Shown here: piece by piece, positions 1 to 7,114 of the stretch | Layout of the letters: each line of letters opens with the position of its first letter | Numbering within the stretch: the stretch's first letter is position 1 | Assembly (NCBI RefSeq): GCF_028747205.1 | Contig: NZ_CP112880.1 | Location: forward strand, 3,038,001 to 3,102,000 | Direction of reading: 5' to 3' | From: Streptomyces sp. CA-278952 | GTDB taxonomy: Bacteria > Actinomycetota > Actinomycetes > Streptomycetales > Streptomycetaceae | Length of the DNA stretch: 64,000 bases | Program-made: the position numbers and the translations under genes | The notes under the pieces: model-generated | What the model was told of the DNA's origin: nothing | The model's database searches: none | Seen by the model: only the letters and a program-made list of their open reading frames with translations

Positions 1-147
1 ACTCCCAACTGCCAAGCCACCACACCGATCTCATTCTGAAACGATCAGTTAAAAGCTTTTACGTCGCGGGTGACCGCGACGCGGTCCACCACGTCGCGGC
101 CCCCCACATCCCGGCTCACCGGGTCGCGGTTCACCGGGTCGCGGTAG
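1..147. other. Non-coding edge region
   Basis: No gene is visible between the window edge and the stop codon at 148. An A/T-only-flanked 12-bp palindrome (TAAAAGCTTTTA, 50-61) stands out against the GC-rich background, and the words GTCGCGG and CCGGGTCGCGG recur several times after it. The upstream neighbour is outside the window. Confidence 0.6.
116..145. repeat. 15-bp perfect tandem repeat, two copies
   Basis: TCACCGGGTCGCGGT occurs at 116-130 and again at 131-145, ending 2 bases before the stop codon of the minus-strand ATP-binding protein gene. It lies in the 3' untranslated part of that gene. It looks like slippage duplication; no function is evident. Confidence 0.8.
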
Positions 148-567
148 TCACGATCCGGTGAGCGCCACCTCCGCCCAGACGGTCTTGCGCGGGAACGGCC
201 CGTGCTCCGTGCCCCACCGCACCGACAACGCCTGGACGAGCAACAGCCCGCGCCCGCTCTCGGAGTCGGCGGCCGGGGCCTGCTTCCCCGGGAGGCTCTC
301 GCCCCGGGTGTCGACGACCTCGATCCGCAGGATGTCGTCGTACACGCTGAGCAGGATCCGGAAGTCCCGCCCCGGGACGTGCCCGTGCAGCGCCGCGTTG
401 GTCGCCAGCTCGCCGATGACGAGCCCCGCGTCCTCCAGCGGCAGCCCCCAGGAGCGCAGTTGTTCGGTGGCGAGCAGCCGGGCGAGGCGAGCGCCCCGAC
501 GGGTGGCGGAGAGCTGGACGGTGAACTGTCCGGTGCGAGCCCTCGGTTGGGTGATTCTCTGGTTCAT
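148..567 (-). CDS. ATP-binding protein, anti-sigma-factor-like (HATPase_c)
   Basis: A 139-residue protein of the small GHKL/RsbW-like ATPase type that is abundant in Streptomyces. An N-box is visible at about residues 53-62 (ELATNAALHG), a G1-like DTRG motif at about 86-89 and a glycine-rich G2 segment GRGLLLV at about 105-111, all in the right order for a complete ATP-binding fold. Family members bind or phosphorylate anti-anti-sigma factors, or act with XRE/DUF397 partners in WhiJ/AbaA-type loci. It is divergent from the XRE gene at 703, which fits the second role. ATG start; partner not determinable from sequence. Confidence 0.85.
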   Translation of the reverse strand: MNQRITQPRARTGQFTVQLSATRRGARLARLLATEQLRSWGLPLEDAGLVIGELATNAALHGHVPGRDFRILLSVYDDILRIEVVDTRGESLPGKQAPAADSESGRGLLLVQALSVRWGTEHGPFPRKTVWAEVALTGS

Positions 568-702
568 GTCACTCCGAGTGTCCGGACGTATCTACTCTGA
601 GAAGCACTGACGCGCGTACGGACAGTGACTGTCCCCGGTGTACCGGGCCCCGTCCCCGCCGTACACGTCCGGCACACGGACACGGGTGGAGGCTTCTGCC
701 GC

Positions 703-1584
703 ATGACTGGCATGAACAACCAGGACCACGACGACCGCACGGCGCTCGACGGGGACGACGAGGACCAGGATTTCGGCCTGGAGGACGACTCCGGCGCGGT
801 CATCGCGGCGGTCGGCCGACAGATCAAGCTCTGGCGAGAGTCGGCCGGACTGCGCGCCGCCGAGCTGGGCACGGCCATCGGGTACAGCGAGAACCTGGTC
901 TTCAAGGTCGAGGGCGGCCGGCGCATCCCGAAGCCGGAGTTCCTGGACCGGACCGATGACGCCGTGGGCGCGGGCGGCAAGATCTCAGCGATGAAGAAGG
1001 ACGTGGAGGAGGCGCGGTATCCGAAGAAGGTCCGCGACCTGACGAAGCTGGAGGCGGAGGCTGTCGAGATCGGCTCGTACGCGAATGGAGTGATCGACGG
1101 GCTTCTCCAGACCGAGGAATACGCACGAGCCCTGTACCGCGAGCGACGCCCCGCGTACAGCGAGGAAGACATCGAGCGTCTGGTGACGGCCCGCATGGCC
1201 CGGCAGGTGGTATTCGACCGACGGCCCGCGCCGCTGCTGACCTTCGTCCAGGAGGAGGCGACCCTGCGCAGGCGGACCGGAGGCAGAATGGTTCTGCGTC
1301 GCCAGCTCGAACACCTACTTGAGCTGAGCCAGTTGCGGCATGTCGAGATCCAGGTCATGCCGTTGGAGGCAGAGGAGCACGCGGGCCTGGGCGGTTCGCA
1401 CCGCATCCTTAAACTCAAGGACGGTAAAACCGTCGGGCTCAACGAGGTTCAGCTCATCAGTGGGCTGATCACGGATCCGAGGCAGGTGCAGATCCTGGAG
1501 ATGCGGTACAACCTGATTCGATCGCAGGCCCTTACGCCCCGTCTGTCACGGGAATTTATCGAGAAACTACTGGGAGAGACATGA
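703..1584 (+). CDS. XRE-family regulator with DUF5753 domain (WhiJ-like)
   Basis: A 293-residue protein. After an acidic N-terminal stretch comes a helix-turn-helix XRE domain (about residues 33-90, with the GLRAAELGTAIGYSENLV recognition region), then a DUF5753-type C-terminal domain (about 110-285) with its typical GLLQTEEYARAL motif. I chose ATG 703 because GGAGG at 688-692 is correctly spaced; an upstream GTG at 625 has no such site. It overlaps the DUF397 gene by ATGA, so the two are translationally coupled. Family members control development and antibiotic production through the small DUF397 partner. Confidence 0.85.
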   Translation: MTGMNNQDHDDRTALDGDDEDQDFGLEDDSGAVIAAVGRQIKLWRESAGLRAAELGTAIGYSENLVFKVEGGRRIPKPEFLDRTDDAVGAGGKISAMKKDVEEARYPKKVRDLTKLEAEAVEIGSYANGVIDGLLQTEEYARALYRERRPAYSEEDIERLVTARMARQVVFDRRPAPLLTFVQEEATLRRRTGGRMVLRRQLEHLLELSQLRHVEIQVMPLEAEEHAGLGGSHRILKLKDGKTVGLNEVQLISGLITDPRQVQILEMRYNLIRSQALTPRLSREFIEKLLGET

Positions 1585-1772
1585 GCACCACGGAGCTGAC
1601 CTGGTTCAAGAGCAGCTACAGCACCAACGACGGCCCGTCATGCGTCGAGGTCGCGGCTGCCCCCGCCACCATCCACGTACGCGACAGCAAGCAACTCCCC
1701 GCCGGCGGCCCGCACCTCGGCTTCGCCCCCGCCGCCTGGGCGGACTTCGTCACGTACGCGTCGGAGGTCTGA
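1581..1772 (+). CDS. DUF397 domain protein, partner of upstream XRE regulator
   Basis: A 63-residue protein that is essentially a single DUF397 domain. The hallmark WFKSSYS motif is at residues 8-14, followed by CVEVA, VRDSK and a C-terminal W-x2-F. Its ATG overlaps the stop of the XRE gene, and GGGAGAG precedes it. DUF397 proteins usually sit beside DUF5753 XRE regulators and modulate them; the pair has been likened to antitoxin/toxin systems, but its biochemistry is not settled. Confidence 0.88.
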   Translation: MSTTELTWFKSSYSTNDGPSCVEVAAAPATIHVRDSKQLPAGGPHLGFAPAAWADFVTYASEV

Positions 1773-1775
1773 GCC

Positions 1776-2174
1776 ATGTCCGTACCGCCGACCGTGCGGG
1801 TCAAGGCCTTCGACCACCTCGTCCTCAACGTCGGGGACGTCGAGCGGGCCATCGCGTTCTACTGCGGGCCGCTGGGCCTGGAGCCCGTACGGGTCGAGGA
1901 GTGGCGGGCGGGGAAGGTCCCGTTCCCCTCGGTCCGGGTCAGCCCGACCACGATCATCGACCTGCTGGACCGTCCGCGCGGCGAGTCGAACGTGGACCAC
2001 ATCTGCCTCGTCGTCGACCCGCTCGACTGGCAGGAGGTCATCGACTCCGGGGTGTTCACGGTGAAGGAGGGCCCGGTCCCCCGCTTCGGGGCCCGGGGCT
2101 CGGCCACCTCGGTCTACGTACTCGACCCGGACGGCAACACGGTCGAGCTGCGCTGGTATCCGCAGGACGCGTGA
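1776..2174 (+). CDS. VOC-family (glyoxalase/dioxygenase-like) protein
   Basis: A 132-residue two-module vicinal-oxygen-chelate protein. Candidate metal ligands are His14 in FDHLVLNV, His75 in NVDHICLVV and Glu124 in NTVELRWYP, the usual three-ligand pattern of the fold. The DPDGN segment near 117-121 is also typical. Substrate cannot be told from sequence; relatives include glyoxalase I, fosfomycin-resistance enzymes and extradiol dioxygenases. GGAGG precedes the ATG, and only 3 bases separate it from the DUF397 gene, so it is probably co-transcribed. A terminator hairpin follows. Confidence 0.8.
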   Translation: MSVPPTVRVKAFDHLVLNVGDVERAIAFYCGPLGLEPVRVEEWRAGKVPFPSVRVSPTTIIDLLDRPRGESNVDHICLVVDPLDWQEVIDSGVFTVKEGPVPRFGARGSATSVYVLDPDGNTVELRWYPQDA

Positions 2175-2203
2175 GGGCGGGCCGATCCACGCACGGCACG
2201 GAT

Positions 2204-2239
2204 GGGCGGTGAAGCGTCTCACGGGACGCCTCACCGCCC
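2204..2239 (+). terminator. Terminator hairpin after the VOC gene
   Basis: GGGCGGTGAAGCGTC (2204-2218) pairs with GACGCCTCACCGCCC (2225-2239), with one mismatch in 15 and a 6-base loop. It lies 30 bases after the VOC stop codon. There is no T-tract, which is usual for Streptomyces. Confidence 0.65.
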
Positions 2240-2330
2240 GTGAACCATTCCGGCCGCTGCGAGGGCAACAAGGGTGACAGCCTGACAGCCACACCGACCG
2301 ACGCCCCCTGGAGGCCCAGCGATCGGACGG
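2236..2330 (+). repeat. Decayed copy of the ECF sigma-gene leader
   Basis: This segment matches 3272-3353, the leader and start of the sigma gene. Both begin GCCCGTGAACC, share CGGCCGCTGC, GGGCAACA, GCCACACCGACCGACG and CCCCTGGAGG, and then diverge. The copy here has small insertions, keeps the GGAGG ribosome site (2310-2314), but has AGCGATCGG where the real gene has AGTGACCGG, so the GTG start is lost. It is a non-functional duplicate about 1 kb upstream of the intact one. Confidence 0.75.
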
Positions 2331-2340
2331 GTGAAGCGTC

Positions 2341-2499
2341 GGCGGCAGACCACACACCTTCGACCGCGAGCTCCACAAGACTCACAACGTCGTCGAACGC
2401 TCGCCGCTCGTAACCGCGCCGGACTCCGCCTCACCCAACTCATCCTCTGGCTACGCGAGCCGACAACGCAGTTCCCGAGCGCAACGACGGCTGGTTGAA
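2341..2499 (+). pseudogene. Remnant of an IS5-family transposase C-terminus
   Basis: Frame 1 from 2341 reads GGRPHTFDRELHKTHNVVER (to 2400), which matches the conserved GRP-x-FD-x(4)-YK-x(2)-N-x-VE-x region around the catalytic Glu of IS5-type DDE transposases. From 2415, in another frame, RAGLRLTQLILWLRE resembles the last helix of the same proteins and ends at TGA 2497-2499. The residues normally between these segments are missing and the frame changes, so this is an internally deleted fragment. The N-terminal part and terminal inverted repeats are not visible. Confidence 0.65.
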
Positions 2500-2539
2500 T
2501 GCTCATCAGTGCCGCTGCGAAGCTGGGGGAATTTTGAGA

Positions 2540-2926
2540 TTGCAGGACACGATCGCCTACGACTGCGTCGCAGCCTTGCTTTTGCTGACAGCGGTCTGGC
2601 AGATGCGACGCCGGCTGACGCTTCGGTTCCGGGGCGTCGAGGCCACCGCTCGGTGCTTCGATCGTGATTGGCGAGGGAAGGGCGGCCCGCAGTTCCTTCT
2701 GAGCTACACGACGCCAGATGGTGTCAAGCGGACCCACAGTGCAGACGAAGGCCACGTCCCCGTCGGCACCCGAGAAGGGGACAGCGTGACAGTCCTCTAC
2801 GACCCGATGTCCCCTGGGCGCGCGGAGACGGCGCTCGTTTCCCGCAAGCCACTTTGGCAGCACTACGACATGGCGGGTCTGCTGGGTGTCGCCCTCATTA
2901 TCGTGCTGGTGGTGCACGTCCTGTAG
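2540..2926 (+). CDS. DUF3592-family membrane protein
   Basis: About 128 residues with a membrane segment at each end: residues 7-20 (hydrophobic AYDCVAALLLLTAVW) and the last 18 (MAGLLGVALIIVLVVHVL). The soluble domain between them carries the typical DUF3592 ending VTVLYDPMSPGRA. Function of the family is unknown; it is usually small and extracytoplasmic. A TTG at 2540 is favoured as start because GGGGGA (2525-2530) is 9 bases upstream; a TTG at 2495 would extend the protein by 15 residues into the transposase remnant. The gene lies between the two copies of the sigma leader. Confidence 0.7.
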   Translation: MQDTIAYDCVAALLLLTAVWQMRRRLTLRFRGVEATARCFDRDWRGKGGPQFLLSYTTPDGVKRTHSADEGHVPVGTREGDSVTVLYDPMSPGRAETALVSRKPLWQHYDMAGLLGVALIIVLVVHVL

Positions 2927-3271
2927 GAGGTGCGCAGTGGGAGCAGTCCGACGTCGGGGTCCAACGCTCTCTCCAACGATCCGAGGACCAGTGCGTCACA
3001 CGCACGTTGCTCCTGCTCTCTGAGCACGCACCACCCCGTCGAGCGGGCAACGCCACCCGGCCTGTCCGGCAGAGACTCTGCCGGCCGATCCCTCAGGCCG
3101 ACCAGACGCACAGAGGCCTGTGCTGCCACCGTAGGCAGCCAGCCCCGGGGCGCAGTGATCCGGGCCCACTGGCGAAAGGCTTCCGGCCGCCGACGTGCCC
3201 GATCACCGGCTGTTCTTCCCGCCCGGTCCGGCGTCGCTTCACCGCAGGAACCCACGCAGAGCTAGCGCAGG
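2927..3271. other. Intergenic segment, no gene recognised
   Basis: About 345 bases between the DUF3592 gene and the intact sigma leader. No reading frame with recognisable features, no clear hairpin and no clear promoter. GC content looks slightly lower and codon bias is absent in all frames. It probably contains the sigma-gene promoter. Confidence 0.5.
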
Positions 3272-3345
3272 GCCCGTGAACCTTTCCGGCCGCTGCGGGC
3301 AACAGGGGTGACAGCCACACCGACCGACGCACCCCTGGAGGCGCA

Positions 3346-3966
3346 GTGACCGGACCACCTCCGGCACGCCCCGGCGCAGCGAGCGACGGCAGAGACGACG
3401 CCGACGTCATCACTCAGTCTCTCGACGAGCCCGAACTGTTCGCCGGGCTGTACGACCGGCACGCGCCGGACATCCACCGCTACGCCGCCCGCCGCCTCGG
3501 GGAGGGCGCGGCGGACGACATCACGGCGGAGACGTTCCTCATCGCGTTCCGCACCCGGGGCCGCTACGACACCGCCCACCGGCTGGCCCGGCCCTGGCTG
3601 TACGGCATCGCGGCCAACCTGATCGGCAAGCACCGCCGTACGGAGGTCCGCGCGCTGAAGGCGCTGGCCCGGACCGGCCACGACCCGGTGGCCGCGTCCT
3701 GGAGCGACCGCTCGGACGACCGGCTCACCGTCCAGGCCCCGCTGGCGGGCGCGCTGGCCTCACTCTCCCCCGGCGACCGGCACGTCCTGCTGCTCGTCGC
3801 CTGGGCGGACCTCGGCTACCAGGAGGTGGCCGACGCGCTGCGGATACCGCTGGGCACGGTCAGGTCCCGGCTGAACCGGGCCCGCCGCAAGGTCCGCGAG
3901 TCCCTGAACACCGACCCGGCGTTCACCTCGGCCGAACAGGAGCTGAACCCGTCATGGACGAACTGA
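3346..3966 (+). CDS. ECF-type RNA polymerase sigma factor
   Basis: A 206-residue sigma-70-family protein with only regions 2 and 4. Region 2 spans about residues 28-95 (LYDRHAPDIHRYAARRLG, then ITAETFLIAFRT and the PWLYGIAANLIGKHRR segment). Region 4 spans about 128-190, with LSPGDRHVLLLVAWADLGYQ and the helix-turn-helix YQEVADALRIPLGTVRSRLNR. GTG start after GGAGG (3337-3341), with short spacing. The last 13 bases overlap the next gene, whose product is the likely regulator. A mutated copy of the leader lies 1 kb upstream. Confidence 0.92.
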   Translation: MTGPPPARPGAASDGRDDADVITQSLDEPELFAGLYDRHAPDIHRYAARRLGEGAADDITAETFLIAFRTRGRYDTAHRLARPWLYGIAANLIGKHRRTEVRALKALARTGHDPVAASWSDRSDDRLTVQAPLAGALASLSPGDRHVLLLVAWADLGYQEVADALRIPLGTVRSRLNRARRKVRESLNTDPAFTSAEQELNPSWTN

Positions 3967-4952
3967 CCCAGCTGCGGGAGCTGCGCGCCGACGCCCCCGT
4001 ACCCGACCGCGCAGGCCTCGCCCCCGGCCGCGAACGCCTGACCGACGCCATCGCGGGCCGGAACCGCCGCGCCCGCGGGCTGCGGGCCGACTGGCGGATC
4101 GCCTCGCTCGGCGCGGTGGTGGCGATCACCGCGGCGGCGCTGTTCATCACCCAGATCGTGGACGCCCCCGCGCCCCGGCCCCCGGCCCCGGCGACAGTGG
4201 CGGGCGACCTCGACCTGTCCGGACCGGAGGCCGCCCTGGGACGGGCCGCCGACTTCCTGGACCGGCAGGAGGTGCCGCCGGAGCCGCGCCCCGACCAGTG
4301 GATCTACCTCCGGGCGGTCGGCGGAGAGCCTGCCCAGCCGACCAGGAAGGACGGGTCGGACCCCGGGATGACGGGCTCCGTGGGGGAGTCGGATCCCGAC
4401 TCCTGGATCCCGTACGACGACAAGGCCGCGGAGAACGACGCGTCCGACACCGACTACCGCACCGCCCGCGAGTCCTACCGGCTCGCTGCGGCACTGCCGG
4501 AGAACCCCGAGGCGCTCCTCGCGAAACTGCGGAAGGTCTTCCCCACCGGCAGCGGGGCCGAGAGTCCCCGCGAGTCCAAGGACGAGCACAGCTTCCGCGC
4601 CCTGACCGTCCTGCTGGAGTCGTACCCCATCCCGCCCGACGCGCTGGCCCGCATCTACCGGGCGATGGCCATGGTCGGGGGCGTCGAGGTGACCGACCAC
4701 CTGATCCGGGACGCCTCCGGTCGCGAGGTCATCGCAGTGACCCGCGACCACGACGAGAGCGCCACCCGGAGCGAGATCCTCATCGACCCGGTGGACTACA
4801 GCTACGCGGGACAACGCTACGTCGTCACCAGGACACACGAGATCTCCGGCCCCGGTGACCTCGATCCCATGGTCTACAAGCGCGGCGACGTCCTGATGGA
4901 CATCGCGAGGACCAAGGCGGCCGTCGTCGACGCCAAGGGCCAGAAGCCCTGA
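3954..4952 (+). CDS. CU044_5270-family membrane protein, probable sigma partner
   Basis: A 332-residue protein beginning MDELTQLRELRADAPVPDRA, typical of the CU044_5270 family that accompanies this class of ECF sigma factor. One membrane segment is at about residues 49-69; the N-terminal 48 residues would be cytoplasmic and the C-terminal 260 extracytoplasmic. That topology suits a signal-sensing anti-sigma or co-regulator, but no zinc-binding anti-sigma motif is present, so the role is inferred from position. Its ATG lies inside the end of the sigma gene, giving translational coupling. A perfect 15-bp terminator stem follows. Confidence 0.8.
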   Translation: MDELTQLRELRADAPVPDRAGLAPGRERLTDAIAGRNRRARGLRADWRIASLGAVVAITAAALFITQIVDAPAPRPPAPATVAGDLDLSGPEAALGRAADFLDRQEVPPEPRPDQWIYLRAVGGEPAQPTRKDGSDPGMTGSVGESDPDSWIPYDDKAAENDASDTDYRTARESYRLAAALPENPEALLAKLRKVFPTGSGAESPRESKDEHSFRALTVLLESYPIPPDALARIYRAMAMVGGVEVTDHLIRDASGREVIAVTRDHDESATRSEILIDPVDYSYAGQRYVVTRTHEISGPGDLDPMVYKRGDVLMDIARTKAAVVDAKGQKP

Positions 4953-4979
4953 CCGTACGGCTCGCAGAGGGCTCGGGCG

Positions 4980-5020
4980 CGGGCCCGGTGTCCGGCACAG
5001 GGGAGCGGACACCGGGCCCG
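4980..5020 (+). terminator. Terminator of the sigma/CU044_5270 operon
   Basis: CGGGCCCGGTGTCCG (4980-4994) and CGGACACCGGGCCCG (5006-5020) form a perfect 15-bp stem with an 11-base loop, starting 27 bases after the stop codon. Confidence 0.8.
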
Positions 5021-5341
5021 TGGCCGTACCTCCCGTCGGTAGGCCTTCCGGACCTGCGCAACGTGAGGGCGATGAGGTGCACAGCATGACATCTCGCCTG
5101 GCCCGGTGAGGTGGTCTCGGTATCTCGATGTGGATAACGGAGCAACAAGACCAAGTGGTCGGGAATGAGCGCTGTACCGCCGATGCCAGCGGTGCCGCAC
5201 GTACAGAGTCGGAGGCTGGAACGTACTCGATCCCAAGCAGTACTCACACAGTGGTTACAGGTTGTCCTTCCACCTTGATCTCTCAACATGTGCTCTCTCA
5301 AGTACCCGCTCACGCGGACGGGTGGCGAGGGGCTGAACTGG
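5021..5341. other. Intergenic segment with lower GC
   Basis: About 320 bases between the sigma-operon terminator and the next promoter. GC is visibly lower than in the flanking genes. I see no reading frame with features, no tRNA and no repeat. It is a possible boundary of transferred DNA. Confidence 0.45.
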
Positions 5342-5371
5342 TTGTTCTACCGACGGCAGTTCGTCTAACTT
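5342..5371 (+). promoter_or_regulatory. Putative promoter for a leaderless transcript
   Basis: TTGTTC (5342-5347) and TAACTT (5366-5371) are separated by 18 bases, matching a housekeeping -35/-10 pair. Only 7 bases separate the -10 box from the ATG at 5379, so transcription would begin at or next to the start codon. No Shine-Dalgarno sequence is present, in agreement. Confidence 0.5.
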
Positions 5372-5378
5372 CGGCGGC

Positions 5379-6260
5379 ATGAAGACGACTTCGCTGACCG
5401 AGCGGGACGTACAGGCGGTGAAGGCGACTGGCCGTGACACCCGCACGGAAATCCTCCGCCGCTCGATCCGCGCCAACGTGCCCCTGCGCAAGACATTCGT
5501 ACAGGCCCCCAGAACCGCTACAAGCCGGCACGGACCGCTCAGCGAGTTCGTCACCGGGCGGGACCTGCGCGGGCTGAAGGCGTACCTCCTCATCGTGGCC
5601 GCATGCAGCAACGGCACTGCCGGCTGGACGACCAGGCACGACAGCGCCGTGTGGGCACGAATGATGGACATCGACCGAACCGCCACCGAGCAGGCCGCCC
5701 GCACGGGCGCCTGGCGAGCTCTGCGTCGGCTCCAGCAGCGAAAGCTGATCAGCTGCAGCCGTTCCGGCACGACGATCACCGTCACTCTGCTGCGCGAGGA
5801 CGGGAGCGGCTCCCCCTACGAGCGGCCGCTGGGCAAGACGGAGGAGGACCTGTACCTGCAGATGCCCTCCGTCTTTTGGACCAAGGGCTACGACGAGCGG
5901 GTCGACCTCCCGTCCCTTGCGTTGCTCCTGGTGATTCTGCGCGAGAAGAACTGGTCGAAGTTCCCCGCCGAGATGGCTCCGAAGTGGTACGGATGGTCGG
6001 CCGACACCCACGAGCGCGGTGTGAAGGGGCTGCTTGAACTCGGTCTCGTCGAGCGCCGAAAAGAGTTCAGGAAAGCCCCGCTGGCGCCCAGCGGCTTCAC
6101 GATGGCCTACCAGTACCAGCGTGCTGCCATCATGCGTCCCCGCAAGCCCCGAAAGCCCCGTAAGCCGGCTGTCATGGGCCTCGCCGGCAGCGCGAGCGAA
6201 AGGGCGGGTTGCAACGGTCCCGAGGAATCTGCTGCTGCGGCCACCCGGCGGGGGAGGTGA
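5379..6260 (+). CDS. Unrecognised protein with two winged-helix-like regions
   Basis: A 293-residue protein I do not recognise. Residues about 50-140 and about 175-250 each look like a winged-helix fold: helical segments (KAYLLIVAACSN, RALRRLQQRKL; SLALLLVILREK, ERGVKGLLELGLV) each followed by a short charged beta-like wing. The C-terminus is basic with a triple RKP repeat near residue 255. A double winged helix recalls plasmid or phage replication initiators and some regulators, but no family can be named. ATG 5379 has no ribosome site; see the adjoining promoter. The gene ends just before the next one starts. Confidence 0.65.
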   Translation: MKTTSLTERDVQAVKATGRDTRTEILRRSIRANVPLRKTFVQAPRTATSRHGPLSEFVTGRDLRGLKAYLLIVAACSNGTAGWTTRHDSAVWARMMDIDRTATEQAARTGAWRALRRLQQRKLISCSRSGTTITVTLLREDGSGSPYERPLGKTEEDLYLQMPSVFWTKGYDERVDLPSLALLLVILREKNWSKFPAEMAPKWYGWSADTHERGVKGLLELGLVERRKEFRKAPLAPSGFTMAYQYQRAAIMRPRKPRKPRKPAVMGLAGSASERAGCNGPEESAAAATRRGR

Positions 6261-6315
6261 CCTCATCGGCACCTTCAGGGGGGAACGTCCGCGTACCCAC
6301 ACCGGCAACGATGAG

Positions 6316-6891
6316 GTGAAAACCGCCTGGCTGGACGAGTCTTTCCGCGAGCACGAGTCCGACGGCTTCTACATCATCGCCGGCACGATTCTCGATCCTG
6401 CCTCCGAAGCCGACGCCCGACGGGCCATGCGGAGTCTGAAGGGACCGCGTCACACGGCGAAGCTGCACTGGACCGAGATGGACCGCGCCGAGCGCAAGGA
6501 CGCCACTCGGATCGTGGCTGCCCAGAAAGGGCTGCACGTCGTGTCGATCGGCGCACCCGTTCCCCAGCGCAGGCAGGAGAGAGCTCGCAGCAAGTGTCTG
6601 AGCGCCCTCGCCGTGGAGCTTCACGGCTTCGGCATCTCTCATCTCTGTCTGGAGGCGCGACAGGAGGAACTCAACGCCCGGGACGTTCGCACCGTAGCCG
6701 CAGTCCGGCAGACCGTGCTCCCCAGGGGCACCGTCATGCGAGCAGAACACGTTCCCGGCGCCAAGGAGCCTTTGCTGTGGATCTCGGACATCGTCGCGGG
6801 AGCCGTACGCACCGAGCGGCTGGGTGACAGCCGCTACACGGATCTACTGGGCGAGACACTGATCGACTTCGACGTGTCCACCGACTGCTGA
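6316..6891 (+). CDS. DUF3800-like protein, RNase H-type fold
   Basis: A 191-residue protein. It opens KTAWLDES (acidic Asp7-Glu8 in a first beta strand, as in DUF3800), has a second acidic residue at Glu113 in CLEAR and a third at Asp158 in WISDIVAGAV, which resembles the IADLIAG motif of that family. The spacing fits an RNase H-like active site. DUF3800 proteins are of unknown function and are common near mobile elements. GTG 6316 is the favoured start from homology of the first strand; no good ribosome site precedes it, and the reading frame stays open upstream to about 6034. It follows the winged-helix gene by 55 bases. Confidence 0.65.
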   Translation: MKTAWLDESFREHESDGFYIIAGTILDPASEADARRAMRSLKGPRHTAKLHWTEMDRAERKDATRIVAAQKGLHVVSIGAPVPQRRQERARSKCLSALAVELHGFGISHLCLEARQEELNARDVRTVAAVRQTVLPRGTVMRAEHVPGAKEPLLWISDIVAGAVRTERLGDSRYTDLLGETLIDFDVSTDC

Positions 6892-7114
6892 AAAGGGAGG
6901 GAGCTCAGAAAAGACGCCGAGCCAGGCTCCCGGTCTGCCCCAGGTCACCTGGCTCCACTTCCAGCCGCCCGCGGCGACCAGCTTGCCCCCACCGTACCGC
7001 TCGGTGTATTGCGCTGCAAGATGATGCACGGTAGTCCGGCGTCTGGTGTTCGGTCGCCACCCACGTGACCGACCCCACCCCCCACTCCGTTCGAACTCCC
7101 GCAACAATGAACAG
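6892..7114. other. Intergenic segment with a coding-like minus-strand tract
   Basis: Between the DUF3800-like gene and coaA. On the minus strand, about 6906-7030 reads as a tract rich in Trp, Gly and Tyr (for example KLVAAGGWKWSQVTWGRPG) that looks more protein-like than usual for a random frame, but it lacks a plausible start and runs into the DUF3800-like gene. It may be a gene remnant; I cannot name it. Confidence 0.3.

Noticed and set aside
2927..3271. Open frames on both strands of about 100-200 residues here
   Set aside because: Composition lacks Streptomyces third-position bias, they overlap each other and no motif is seen.
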